A stretch of DNA of 64,000 nucleotides from assembly GCF_024054565.1 (NCBI RefSeq), contig NZ_JAMXLR010000062.1, forward strand, positions 62,001 to 126,000. Reading direction: 5' to 3'. The stretch is from Aeoliella straminimaris (GTDB lineage: Bacteria; Planctomycetota; Planctomycetia; Pirellulales; Lacipirellulaceae). Made by a program: the position numbers and the translations under genes. Positions 26,592 through 35,646 of this stretch are shown here, piece by piece (position 1 is the stretch's first letter; every line of letters starts with the position of its first letter). A model generated the notes under the pieces. That model was not told the DNA's origin and ran no database searches. It worked only from the letters and a program-made list of their open reading frames with translations.

Positions 26592-28595
26592 ATGGGAACA
26601 ACCGAACCCACTCGACTGCCTCAGCGGATTGGACTGTTGTCGGTTACGCGAAGGCTCATCAAAAGCCCAGGCCTGCTGTTGCTGTCGATGCTGCTTGCCG
26701 GGGCGATCTTCCGGCCGTACGCGGGCATCGTGCACGATGCCCGTCTGTATGCCGTTCAAGTGCTGGACCACCTGCATCCCGAGGTCTACTCCAACGATCT
26801 GTTTCTCAAGTACGGCTCGCAGGACAAGTACTCACTGTTTTCCCAGATCAGCGGCCCCATGGCAGCGTGGATTGGTGTGCCAACCGCTTTTTTTCTGCTC
26901 TATTTAGGCGGCAACGCTCTCTGGTTGCTGGCCCTCACCAAGTTCAACCCAGCGCTCTTGCGACAACGTCTCGCTGCGGTGGCTGCCCTGATCTATATGG
27001 CGGTGAATCCCTTGGCGTTCGGCGGCTGGAAAACCTTCCACGTCAACGAAAACTTTCTTACGCCGCGCATCTGGGCGGTAGCGCTGGTTGTGCTCGCGCT
27101 GGAGCGTCTGCTGGCGGAGCGTCACCTCGCGTCACTGCTCTGCGTCGTACTGTCGATGCTACTGCATCCCATCATGGGATTCAGCGGACTCTGTATTTGG
27201 GTAGCTTACGAACTGATGTCACGGATGAAGCCGGTACACTTCGCTGGGGGAGTACTCGCAGTGCTCGTCGTCACGACCAGCGTGCTGTTCATCGAGCCCC
27301 TTGGCACCGCGGTGTTAGGTCACATGGATGCCCAATGGCGACACCACGCCACGGATACCAATCCCTACGGAGTACCGACAAGTTGGCAGTTGGCCGATTG
27401 GGCAGCGGTGGCTATGGCTTTTGCCATCGTCACCGCCGGACGCATGTGGGCACGCCTGCCGGCCAACTCGCGGCGATTACTCGATTGCATCATGCTTCTA
27501 GCGGCGATCGGCCTGGCGGTAGGACTCGTAGCGCCATTCCTGCCCTATCGATTATTGCTGCAGGGACAGGCATATCGCGCTCTGTGGCCTCTGCAGATGG
27601 TACAGATTCCCGTGCTGTTTGCGTTGCTCGAACTCCTGCTCCGCAGGCAAATGTCAAAGGTTGGGGTCCGAGTCACCGTGGCGGTGCTGGTGGGCTTCGC
27701 CGTCCAGTCGTTGAACCCTGTCCAACTGGTGACGATCTTCCTGCTGGTTGTAGCGGCGTACTGCCGCCAACTCTCGGCCAGCTCCAGCAACGAAGCACAA
27801 GCAGTTGCGTTTCACCGCTACGCGATGCTAGCACTGTGCCTGGCAATCGCCCTGGGCGTTTTGGTCGTCGGCACTGCGTACGTTGACCTGATGGCCAGCT
27901 TCCCACCTCTGGAGCGACTAGCCGCCCTGCCGGCAAGCCTGGGGCCAATCCTCATCTGGGCGATGGCCGCTTCGCTGTTGTTCGCCCTTGGCGTCATACT
28001 GCGGAATCGCAGCCTGTATGGCGGAGTCGCTGTCTGCGGCTGGTTAGGGCTCAACGCGGCGTTCTTTCTGATCCCGAATAGTTCGCTCTACGCGTCGATC
28101 GGGGGCGAAGAGATGAAGGACATTTCCTTTGTGGAAGGTTACCTGAACACAAAGTACGCGCGCACGTCCGAAACTCCGGTCCTGTATTGGGCGCTGGCGC
28201 CCATTGAGCAAATCTGGATAGATCTACAGTGCAGCAGTTTCTACTCCATCCCACAAACGGCTGGCAACATGTTCAATCGGGGCACGGCCATCGAGGGAGA
28301 TCGCCGGGCGAAGTTGACTCGAAAATTCGAACTCGACATTCGCCGCCCCTGGCTAGCGAAATGCCAACCGCATCACAAGCAGGGTATCAAAAGAATCTTT
28401 GGCGCGGTGCAGGAGCCTCCGCCAACGGTAGAAGACCTGATCGCGATCTGCCAGGACGAGAACATCGATCTGGTAATTGTGCCCAACGAATTCGATGGCT
28501 GGTATGCAGCGACCAACGGACATCTATTCATCTATGATGCTCAACGAATCCGCAATGCGCTGGACTCCAATCGGGCGCTTTCTTACGAACCCTAA
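26592..28595 (+). CDS. Polytopic membrane protein, GT-C glycosyltransferase-like
   Basis: A 667-residue protein with about 12 hydrophobic helices in residues ~25-510 and a soluble C-terminal domain (~510-667). Near the N-terminus, after the first helix, is PYAGIVHDARLYAVQVL with acidic residues (HDA). This resembles the first-loop D/E-containing motif of GT-C glycosyltransferases that use lipid-linked sugars. I do not recognise a named family. The C-terminal part has an alternating beta/alpha pattern (IDLVIVPNEFDGWYAA). The start is the ATG at 26592; a GTG at 26529 is possible, and neither has a clear ribosome site. It heads a run of plus-strand genes (flavoprotein, GtrA, arylsulfotransferase-like, sulfotransferase) that suggests a role in surface glycan or glycolipid assembly. 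Confidence 0.65.
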   Translation: MGTTEPTRLPQRIGLLSVTRRLIKSPGLLLLSMLLAGAIFRPYAGIVHDARLYAVQVLDHLHPEVYSNDLFLKYGSQDKYSLFSQISGPMAAWIGVPTAFFLLYLGGNALWLLALTKFNPALLRQRLAAVAALIYMAVNPLAFGGWKTFHVNENFLTPRIWAVALVVLALERLLAERHLASLLCVVLSMLLHPIMGFSGLCIWVAYELMSRMKPVHFAGGVLAVLVVTTSVLFIEPLGTAVLGHMDAQWRHHATDTNPYGVPTSWQLADWAAVAMAFAIVTAGRMWARLPANSRRLLDCIMLLAAIGLAVGLVAPFLPYRLLLQGQAYRALWPLQMVQIPVLFALLELLLRRQMSKVGVRVTVAVLVGFAVQSLNPVQLVTIFLLVVAAYCRQLSASSSNEAQAVAFHRYAMLALCLAIALGVLVVGTAYVDLMASFPPLERLAALPASLGPILIWAMAASLLFALGVILRNRSLYGGVAVCGWLGLNAAFFLIPNSSLYASIGGEEMKDISFVEGYLNTKYARTSETPVLYWALAPIEQIWIDLQCSSFYSIPQTAGNMFNRGTAIEGDRRAKLTRKFELDIRRPWLAKCQPHHKQGIKRIFGAVQEPPPTVEDLIAICQDENIDLVIVPNEFDGWYAATNGHLFIYDAQRIRNALDSNRALSYEP

Positions 28596-28746
28596 TCACC
28601 AAGCAGACTCATATATTTCCGACACTGACGATTGTGCCGGTTGTATTTCGGGCTATTAGATTCCACGCACCCGGCTAACACGAACGGAGGGGGTAGAGTA
28701 CCTATGTGACCACGTGGGCATTTGAAGAGAGATCGGAGTTCCACCA

Positions 28747-30174
28747 ATGAAGGTATGTGTTATTGGGGCAGGTCCTGCGGGGCTGACCGCCGCTTACGAA
28801 CTTGCCAAGCAAGGCGTAGAGGTTGAGGTCTACGAAGCCAGCGGCGAGGTTGGTGGAATGTCGCGGTCGTTCCAGCTCTGGGACCAGACCGTCGACCTTG
28901 GTCCTCACCGGTTCTTCAGCAGTGACGCGCGGGTCAACCGACTCTGGCTGGAAGTCGTCGGCGACGACTACGCCATGGTCGATCGACTGACTCGCATTTA
29001 CTACAAGCAGCGATTCTTCCACTATCCTTTGCAGCCGGTCGACGCCCTCCGCAACCTGTACCTGGGCGAAGCCGCCGCTTGCATCACGAGCTACATGCGG
29101 GAGCGCATATCGCCAACCCTGGAAGACGATCACTCCTTCGAATCGTGGGTCGTAAGGCGATTTGGCCGCCGGCTGTACGAGACATTCTTCAAATCGTATA
29201 GCGAGAAACTTTGGGGAATCTCCTGCCAGGACTTGGATGCCGACTTCGCCGCCCAACGGATCAAAAAGCTGTCGATGGCGGCCGTAATTAAAGATGCCCT
29301 GGGATGGGGACGCGGTGGACACCGCACCTTGGTCGATCAATTCGCCTATCCGCTGGGAGGAACCGGGTTGGTGTACGACCGCATGGCGGAATATGTCTCC
29401 GCACTGGGCCGCGTGCGGCTGAACTGCCCGGTACGACGGGTCGTCAATCGGGGACAACGCGTGATCGGCTTGGAACTGGCCGACGGCACCTACACGAAGT
29501 GCGACCACGTCGTGTCGACCATGCCGCTCACCCTGCTGATGAAAGGCCTAGAGCACGTCCCCACAGCCGTGGAGCACGCAGCCAGTTCGCTCAGCTTCCG
29601 CAATACCTTGCTCGTGTACCTGAACATCGCCAATCGCGATCTGTTCCCAGACCAGTGGCTGTATGTCCACGACCCGGACCTGCTGGTGGGACGGATTACC
29701 AACTTCCGCAACTGGGTGCCCCAAATCTGCGGTTCCTCAGAAAACTCGATCGTCTCACTCGAGTACTGGGCCAATGACGGCGACGCAATGTGGAACGAAA
29801 CCGACGATCAATTGATTGAGCGGGCCAAGCAGGAATTCCGGGCCACCGGTCTGCTGGGAGACGCCAAGATCCTGGAAGGTGCCGTTGTACGGGTTCCAAA
29901 GTCGTATCCGGTGTACGCCCGAGGATACCAGAGCCACCTTCAGGTGCTGGTAGACCACCTCCGCGAGATGAAGGGACTGACTCCCATCGGCCGCTATGGC
30001 GCCTTCAAGTACAACAACCAGGATCACAGCATCCTCATGGGACTGCTGGCGGCCGAGCAGATCCTGAACGAAGGGCAGCAGGACCTTTGGTCAGTCAACA
30101 CCGACTATGAGTCGTACCAGGAGGAAGCCACGATTACGTCATCCGGTCTAGTCATGGCAGAGGCTGCATCCTGA
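28747..30174 (+). CDS. FAD-dependent oxidoreductase, UDP-galactopyranose mutase-like
   Basis: A 475-residue flavoprotein. The FAD Rossmann motif opens it (VIGAGPAGLTAAYELAKQG at 5-23, then EVGGMSRS). The next segment, DLGPHRFFSSD, corresponds to the G-x-H-x-F region of the UDP-galactopyranose mutase/protoporphyrinogen-oxidase-like group. FFKSYSEKLWG, PLGGTGLVYDRM and a C-terminal GRYGAFKYNNQDHSI also fit. Such enzymes act on nucleotide sugars or polyprenyl/isoprenoid substrates and often sit in polysaccharide loci. The start codon overlaps nothing; the TGA overlaps the ATG of the GtrA gene by one base, so the two are coupled. UGM activity on UDP-galactose is possible but not established. Confidence 0.8.
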   Translation: MKVCVIGAGPAGLTAAYELAKQGVEVEVYEASGEVGGMSRSFQLWDQTVDLGPHRFFSSDARVNRLWLEVVGDDYAMVDRLTRIYYKQRFFHYPLQPVDALRNLYLGEAAACITSYMRERISPTLEDDHSFESWVVRRFGRRLYETFFKSYSEKLWGISCQDLDADFAAQRIKKLSMAAVIKDALGWGRGGHRTLVDQFAYPLGGTGLVYDRMAEYVSALGRVRLNCPVRRVVNRGQRVIGLELADGTYTKCDHVVSTMPLTLLMKGLEHVPTAVEHAASSLSFRNTLLVYLNIANRDLFPDQWLYVHDPDLLVGRITNFRNWVPQICGSSENSIVSLEYWANDGDAMWNETDDQLIERAKQEFRATGLLGDAKILEGAVVRVPKSYPVYARGYQSHLQVLVDHLREMKGLTPIGRYGAFKYNNQDHSILMGLLAAEQILNEGQQDLWSVNTDYESYQEEATITSSGLVMAEAAS

Positions 30175-30650
30175 TGCGACTGCAGTCGAGTGCGAAGCGA
30201 CTTCTGCAACAGCCCTCCGACAGCGTGGCCGTGCAGGCATTTCGATTCACGTTGGTCGGACTGGTTGCGTTTGCTATCGACTATTCACTGCTCATGGTGG
30301 CTGTGCTGAGTTGGCAGTGGAACTACCTGGCGTCGGCCGCCATAGCTTACACGACTGGTTTAACGGTCAACTACTTGCTGTGCGTGCGGTGGGTTTTCGC
30401 CCAGCGGCGTTTCCAGAACGCCCAACGTGAGTTTGCGCTGTTTTTTGTGATTGGCATCGCAGGTCTAGCACTGACCGAACTGATCCTATGGGTTGGCAAA
30501 GAGTTGCTTGGCCAAGACATTGCATTGGCAAAATTGGCAGCCCTGGTGGCGGTCGCCATCTGGAACTTCTCGCTCAGAAAGATCGTGCTCTTTTCCAAGG
30601 GCTCGCCATTCGCGGCGACACAGTCCGACTTGGCCACAAGTCCGTCATAA
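30174..30650 (+). CDS. GtrA family membrane protein
   Basis: A 158-residue protein with four membrane helices and the GtrA signature: FRFTLVGLVAFAIDYSLL at the first helix and WNFSLRKIVLF at the end (the usual 'NF...R.WVF'). GtrA proteins are thought to flip or bind polyprenyl-phosphate-linked sugars during modification of surface polysaccharides. Its ATG shares one base with the stop of the UGM-like gene (TGATG), so they are translated together. The context supports a lipid-linked sugar pathway. Confidence 0.87.
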   Translation: MRLQSSAKRLLQQPSDSVAVQAFRFTLVGLVAFAIDYSLLMVAVLSWQWNYLASAAIAYTTGLTVNYLLCVRWVFAQRRFQNAQREFALFFVIGIAGLALTELILWVGKELLGQDIALAKLAALVAVAIWNFSLRKIVLFSKGSPFAATQSDLATSPS

Positions 30651-30832
30651 AGCAGCGACCCGTTCGTTGATGGTCCCCTCCTCAGCCAACCGCACTTTTG
30701 GGGAAGTCAAGCAGATACCTGCCGTCAGGCCTGCAAATTTCTCCTCCCCGCGGCCAGCGACAGTAAAGGTGTGACCTATGCTTGATTGTCTTCCTACCCA
30801 TCTGAGAACAGTGTTTAACTGCGTGATACCGC

Positions 30833-32233
30833 ATGCCTGCGCCGACAGTGACTGCAACCGAAGCCGAACGGGAATCAACACCAAATACCCCGTCCCGACG
30901 TCCCGCCATGTTCGTGGTCGTCACGTGCATTGCGTTCATCTTTTTCCTGCTGGGTAGTACGGTAACCGAGTTCCGCTTTTTCCCCTATTCGGTTTGGCTG
31001 CAGCCCGCCTTCACGGCCGCACGGGCAGTGCATCGGCAGATCGCCACCTCGTCGTCCTTGCGAGAAACTGACCTCTGGCACGAGCCCCGTTTCGAGCGAC
31101 GCGGCGTTACCCGCTACCAGCCAGACAAGTGCTTTAACGGGTGGACACTGTACACGTCGGGGCACGACTGCGCCGCCTTCCTGGTCGACATGGATGGTCA
31201 GGTACGCCACACCTGGCGACTGCCATTTCAGGATCTATGGAAACATCCACCACATGTCGATCGTCCTGTTCCCCCATCCTTCGTCCATTGGCGTCGTGCG
31301 CACCTGTTTCCCAACGGCGATTTGATCGCCATGTACGAAGCCGCGGGCGACACGCCATGGGGCTATGGGCTGGTGAAGGTCGATCGCGATTCGAACGTCA
31401 TTTGGAGCGTGGCCGATCACATTCACCACGACCTACAGGTAGGCTCCGATGGCTCGGTTACTACGCTGGCCCACGAGTGGCGGGATGCGGACACCGCCCC
31501 GGTGCCCGGAGCGGAGCATCTCGGCAGGGTGCTTCTCGACGACTTCGTACTCCAAGTGTCTCCATACGGAGAGGTCACCAAACGAGTGTCGCTGCTGGAT
31601 GCAATCTCTAAGTCCGACTACGTGGACCTGTTGACTACGGTGGACGGTGAAGAATGGGATCTGCTGCACACGAACACCGTGGAGTTGATTACACCTGAAT
31701 TTGCCGACCACCACGATTTTGCCACCGCCGGCCAGGTCATGCTCTCGTTCCGCTCGCGGAATGCCTTGGCCATTCTCGATCTGGATAGTGAGCAGATTGT
31801 CTGGGCGAGTTGTGGTGCGTACCGAGCTCAACACGATCCAGACGTGCTGCCCAACGGCAATGTCATGTTGTTCGACAATCACGGACATGCGGGCCTGGGC
31901 GGACCCTCACGTATTTTGGAGATCGCCCCCGAAACGCAGGCCATTGTCTGGTCCTATGCCGGCACGCAGAGCGAACCGCTGTATAGCCTGGTGCGGTCGA
32001 CGCAGCAGTTGCTACCCAACGACAACATACTGATCACCGAGTCCGATGCGGGGCGGATCCTGGAAATTACCCGCGATGGCGACATCTGCTGGGAGTACCG
32101 CAATCCAGCGACCCTTCCGGATGGTCAGGCCAGTATAGCGATCGTCTGCGGAGCAGTTCGCCTACCGGCAGACTACATTCAATTCCCATTGAACAACGCG
32201 ACCAGTTCGGCACTTGCCAGTAAGGGACCCTAA
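30833..32233 (+). CDS. Membrane-anchored arylsulfotransferase (ASST)-like protein
   Basis: A 466-residue protein. One membrane helix (~26-46) follows a short cytoplasmic N-terminus, and the rest lies outside. The extracytoplasmic part repeats beta-propeller blades with the pattern typical of arylsulfate sulfotransferase-like proteins: GWTLYTSGHDCAAFLVDMDG, HHDLQVGSDGSVTTLAHE, QHDPDVLPNGNVMLFDNHG and ITESDAGRILEITRDGDICW. The 'H-D' repeats fit ASST-type histidine positions. PAPS-independent ASST moves sulfate between phenolic compounds in the periplasm. Whether it acts as a sulfotransferase here or only shares the fold is unknown. The upstream gap of 182 bases suggests its own promoter or a loose operon. 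Confidence 0.75.
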   Translation: MPAPTVTATEAERESTPNTPSRRPAMFVVVTCIAFIFFLLGSTVTEFRFFPYSVWLQPAFTAARAVHRQIATSSSLRETDLWHEPRFERRGVTRYQPDKCFNGWTLYTSGHDCAAFLVDMDGQVRHTWRLPFQDLWKHPPHVDRPVPPSFVHWRRAHLFPNGDLIAMYEAAGDTPWGYGLVKVDRDSNVIWSVADHIHHDLQVGSDGSVTTLAHEWRDADTAPVPGAEHLGRVLLDDFVLQVSPYGEVTKRVSLLDAISKSDYVDLLTTVDGEEWDLLHTNTVELITPEFADHHDFATAGQVMLSFRSRNALAILDLDSEQIVWASCGAYRAQHDPDVLPNGNVMLFDNHGHAGLGGPSRILEIAPETQAIVWSYAGTQSEPLYSLVRSTQQLLPNDNILITESDAGRILEITRDGDICWEYRNPATLPDGQASIAIVCGAVRLPADYIQFPLNNATSSALASKGP

Positions 32234-32235
32234 TT

Positions 32236-32442
32236 ATGATTCCTGCCATCGCTTTGATGCTCCCGATCCTCGGGTACGTCGGACCTGGCCCCGGCCTGAC
32301 CATGCTGACCGCCTTGTTCGGGCTGCTAGCTACGCTGGCCATTGCGCTGGGAGCCATTGCCATTTGGCCCATCCGGATGATGTTGCGAAAGCTCCGCAAT
32401 GGACGGAATCAACCTGGTACCGCCGATTCCGCCAGCAACTAA
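32236..32442 (+). CDS. Small membrane protein, unknown
   Basis: A 68-residue protein with one or two hydrophobic helices (LMLPILGYVGPGPGLTML, then LLATLAIALGAIAIWPIRMML) and a basic, polar C-terminus. It starts two bases after the stop of the ASST-like gene, so it is very likely cotranslated with it. No family is recognised. Similar tiny membrane proteins accompany surface-glycan enzymes. A functional role is not predictable. Confidence 0.6.
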   Translation: MIPAIALMLPILGYVGPGPGLTMLTALFGLLATLAIALGAIAIWPIRMMLRKLRNGRNQPGTADSASN

Positions 32443-32483
32443 TCGCGTACCGTCCACAATCCTCCCCATTGGAAGAGACGAAA

Positions 32484-32894
32484 GTGGAATCCATCGTCCT
32501 GCTTGTTATTGCCGGTTGCGTAACAGGCTTGTGCGCCATGTTGCTCTACGGCAAGCTGTCTCCGCAGGCACGCGTCGCTGCGCTGAGCACGGAGATCAAG
32601 GCCACTCAGTCCGCACTCATTCAGCTGGATGATAGTGACCTCGGTGCGGTCTGGAAACTTGCTAGGCACGCGATGGGGCTGTCGCTGCAACAAATCAGGC
32701 TGATCCTGATCCCTACACTCTGCGCGGGACTGGCCGTGCTGGGCGTTGCGTGGTTGGTGGATACGACACTCACCGCTTCGCAAAACTTCGCGTCAGACTG
32801 GATTCCTGCTTGGCTGACTGCAGGCCAGGTTGCCTTCTGGATACCTCTAACGTTGTCGGCGGTGATTGCCAAGTGGCGGTTTAAGATCAAATGA
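32484..32894 (+). CDS. Three-helix membrane protein with coiled segment
   Basis: A 136-residue protein. The layout is an N-terminal membrane helix (~4-24), a charged helical segment (~25-63; LSPQARVAALSTEIKATQSAL), then two hydrophobic helices (~71-93 and ~110-130). This order (helix, coiled loop, two helices) is the topology of the Oxa1-superfamily members DUF106/EMC3/TMCO1. I see no decisive sequence motif, so the comparison is only topological. The GTG at 32484 was chosen because GGAAGAG lies at 32471-32477; upstream codons in frame overlap the previous gene. It overlaps the sulfotransferase gene by four bases (ATGA). Confidence 0.6.
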   Translation: MESIVLLVIAGCVTGLCAMLLYGKLSPQARVAALSTEIKATQSALIQLDDSDLGAVWKLARHAMGLSLQQIRLILIPTLCAGLAVLGVAWLVDTTLTASQNFASDWIPAWLTAGQVAFWIPLTLSAVIAKWRFKIK

Positions 32895-34042
32895 CCTCGA
32901 ACATCGCACGAGACGACTTTCAGGCGTTCGACATCCCGTTGCACGAGCATCTGCTGTCCAGCGCGCTCCACGCTACCCGTCACCTGTGGCGAAGGCTCGG
33001 CCAGATCGAATCGAGCGTGCTTAGAGATCGCCTGGATGCGGTGGAGATCGATCGCCCCATCTACATCGCCGGGCTCGCGCGCTCCGGCTCTACCATTCTG
33101 CTCGAGGCCATTGCCGATCACCCCAAGGTGGCCACGCATACCTATCGCGACTTCTGGTCGATCTTCACGCCGGTGTGGGCAGATCAGGCCACGAGGGGCT
33201 TGCGGCACGATGGCGCCCCACCTATGGAGCGAGCTCACGGCGATGGAATCATGATCACGCCTGATAGCCCGGAAGCCATCGAAGAGATGCTGTGGATGGA
33301 GTTTTTCGACGACTTGCACGATCCGCTTCACAGTAACGTCCTGGATGAAGATTGCAAAAATCGGGATTTCGAGTGTTTTTATCGCGACCATATCCAAAAG
33401 CTGCTGCTGGTTCGCGGGGCGACGCGCTACGCCTCGAAAGGCAACTACAACCTCACTCGGCTGGGTTACCTCCTCCACGTCTTTCCGGATGCACGCTTCG
33501 TGCTACCTATCCGCAAGCCGCTGACTCAGATCGCTTCGCTTCAGAAGCAGCATAAACTACTCCGCTCGGCAGCCGAGAAGCACCCACGATCGGTGGACTA
33601 CCTCGATCGCGTCGGGCATTTCGAATTCGGTGCCCATCGCACTCCCATCAATGCGGGCAATACCGCCGAAATTGAGGACATTATCGCTCTCTGGGAAGAC
33701 GGCGAGGAGGTCCGCGGATGGGCGCGGTACTGGTCGCACCTGTACGGGGCGCTAGCCGACCAGATCGAAGCGGATGACCAACTCCGCGAGCACGTCCTCA
33801 TCATTCAGTACGAGGAATTGTGTGACCACTCGCATGAAGCTCTTACGCGACTCTTCGAGCATTGCGAACTGGATGACAGTGAAGATCTGGTGGATCGCTA
33901 CGCCTCGAAACTGCACCGCCCTCAGTACTATCGACCGCAGTTTGACTCCACCGAGCAACAGATCATCGAGGACGAGACTCGTGCCGTTGCGGATCGGTTC
34001 CAATCACTGGCCAACGTAGCGACATCTTTAGCGGGCGCGTGA
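32891..34042 (+). CDS. PAPS-dependent sulfotransferase
   Basis: A 383-residue protein of the Sulfotransfer_3 type. The 5'-phosphosulfate-binding loop is GLARSGSTILLEAI at about 59-72. A second, 3'-phosphate-binding-like segment is PDARFVLPIRKPLTQIASL at about 201-219. It has no membrane helix and should be cytoplasmic. It transfers sulfate from PAPS to a hydroxyl of a carbohydrate, lipid or protein; the acceptor is unknown. Its ATG overlaps the stop of the three-helix protein gene. PAPS would come from CysD and the CysN-CysC fusion at 51610-54580. With the ASST-like protein it makes this cluster rich in sulfate-transfer functions. Confidence 0.85.
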   Translation: MTSNIARDDFQAFDIPLHEHLLSSALHATRHLWRRLGQIESSVLRDRLDAVEIDRPIYIAGLARSGSTILLEAIADHPKVATHTYRDFWSIFTPVWADQATRGLRHDGAPPMERAHGDGIMITPDSPEAIEEMLWMEFFDDLHDPLHSNVLDEDCKNRDFECFYRDHIQKLLLVRGATRYASKGNYNLTRLGYLLHVFPDARFVLPIRKPLTQIASLQKQHKLLRSAAEKHPRSVDYLDRVGHFEFGAHRTPINAGNTAEIEDIIALWEDGEEVRGWARYWSHLYGALADQIEADDQLREHVLIIQYEELCDHSHEALTRLFEHCELDDSEDLVDRYASKLHRPQYYRPQFDSTEQQIIEDETRAVADRFQSLANVATSLAGA

Positions 34043-34252
34043 GCGAGAATGCTTGCTGCGATCGTACTGGGCGGCATCGAATCAACCTGCTTGACAGTCA
34101 AACCCACTGCAAACGACAATCTCCCGTGAAGCATGCCACATTGCGACGCGAGGTTGTCCGCGATACGGTCAACCGTGCAGTGGGACTGGTCTCCGTGGGG
34201 TGCCGTTTCTGTCATCAGGCATTCGAGCATTCCATAATCGGTCCGGTATGTA

Positions 34253-35596
34253 ATGGATGGTGATTCGGACAAACTAGGAACCCTCTCAACGCTCTCGATC
34301 GGCATTGGCGGAATGGTTGGTGGCGGCATCTTCGCCACAACCGGGCTTGCCGTTCAGTTGACCAAGGGGGCCGTCCCCATAGCCTTTATCGTCGCCGGTG
34401 TTGTTGCCTTGCTGACGAGTTACTCGTACCTGAAGCTGACAATTGCCTATCCTGGCGAAGGTGGCACGGTTGAGTTCCTCAATCGCGGATTTGGTACGGG
34501 TATCCTGACGGGCGCCTCGAATATACTGCTCTGCTTCAGTTACATGGTGCTAGTGGCGATCTACGCTTACGCCTTGGGAAGCTACGGCGCGAGCTTTTTC
34601 GCTCCGGAGCAGGCACAGTTTTGGCAACACTTGTTCTTGAGCAGTGCCATTGTCTTGCTCACCATTTTGAACGTAGCGGGGGGTAGCTACGTCATTCGTT
34701 CGGAGAACATATTGAATCTGACCAAGATGATTATCCTGGCCATGTTCGTGATCGTTGGGTTCTGCACTCCCATGGTGTGGGAACGACTGGGTCCGGATCA
34801 CTTCGTGCGTCCTATTGCCATGGTATCCGGGGCGATGGTCGTTTTCTTTAACTACGAAGGATTCGAGCTGATCGCCAATGCGTCGGGCCGCATCAAGGAC
34901 CGTCGCCGTGCGCTGCCCGTAGCCTACGTTGGTGGTGTATTGCTAGTGATCGTGTTCTATGTATTGATCACCATGGTGACGCTGGGGCACCTTTCCTTTG
35001 ACAGCACAGTGTCCGCGGGCGATCACGCCTTGGCCGTGGTGGCCAATCGTTTGATGGGATTGCCCGGTCAAACAATGATCGCCGTAGCGGCGGTGTTGGC
35101 ATGCGGTTCGGCGATCAACGCCACGTTGTACAGTGCGGGCCCGCTTACTTATACAGTGGCTCGCTCGGGAGAACTGCCCCGGGAACTCGAGCGAAAGATT
35201 CGTGGCCTGCCGCTGGAAGGGATGTTCGCCTTTGCCATCGTGGCGTTGTTCTTGGCAAACTTCGTCCCGCTGAACGCGATCTCTACCATGGCCAGCGCCG
35301 GCTTCCTGTTCATCTTTATGGCCGTCAACGTAGCCAACATTCGATTGGCTCGAGAAACTCAGTCGCGGCGATGGGTTTCCGCCCTTGGCGCACTGGCGTG
35401 TGGGGCCGCGCTGATCATCATGTGCCTGCAAATCGATGAAAACCCACATAGTCGCCGGCAGTTGTGGATCCTGGTCGGCATGGTCGCTGTTTCCCTGCTC
35501 ATTGAGGTGACCTACCGCGCCTATAGTGGGCGTTCCATTCACTTGGTCCGGCGGCATCACAAGAAGAACAGGATGTCATCGCACGACAACGCATAG
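34253..35596 (+). CDS. APC-family amino acid permease
   Basis: A 447-residue polytopic protein with about 12 membrane helices. The APC signature is at the first helix: SIGIGGMVGGGIFATTG. GEGGTVEFLNRGFG (an APC loop) and FFNYEGFELIANASGRIKDRRRALP (helix 6-7) follow. It exchanges or imports amino acids. The gene is convergent with the glutamate decarboxylase gene (35647-37044) and its stop lies 50 bases from that gene's stop. A glutamate/GABA antiporter role is an attractive inference, but the sequence alone does not show it. The ATG at 34253 lacks a clear ribosome site. Confidence 0.85.
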   Translation: MDGDSDKLGTLSTLSIGIGGMVGGGIFATTGLAVQLTKGAVPIAFIVAGVVALLTSYSYLKLTIAYPGEGGTVEFLNRGFGTGILTGASNILLCFSYMVLVAIYAYALGSYGASFFAPEQAQFWQHLFLSSAIVLLTILNVAGGSYVIRSENILNLTKMIILAMFVIVGFCTPMVWERLGPDHFVRPIAMVSGAMVVFFNYEGFELIANASGRIKDRRRALPVAYVGGVLLVIVFYVLITMVTLGHLSFDSTVSAGDHALAVVANRLMGLPGQTMIAVAAVLACGSAINATLYSAGPLTYTVARSGELPRELERKIRGLPLEGMFAFAIVALFLANFVPLNAISTMASAGFLFIFMAVNVANIRLARETQSRRWVSALGALACGAALIIMCLQIDENPHSRRQLWILVGMVAVSLLIEVTYRAYSGRSIHLVRRHHKKNRMSSHDNA

Positions 35597-35646
35597 CTTC
35601 AACAAACTTCTCACTCCGCACCCACGGCGAACTCGCGCGGTACGTT

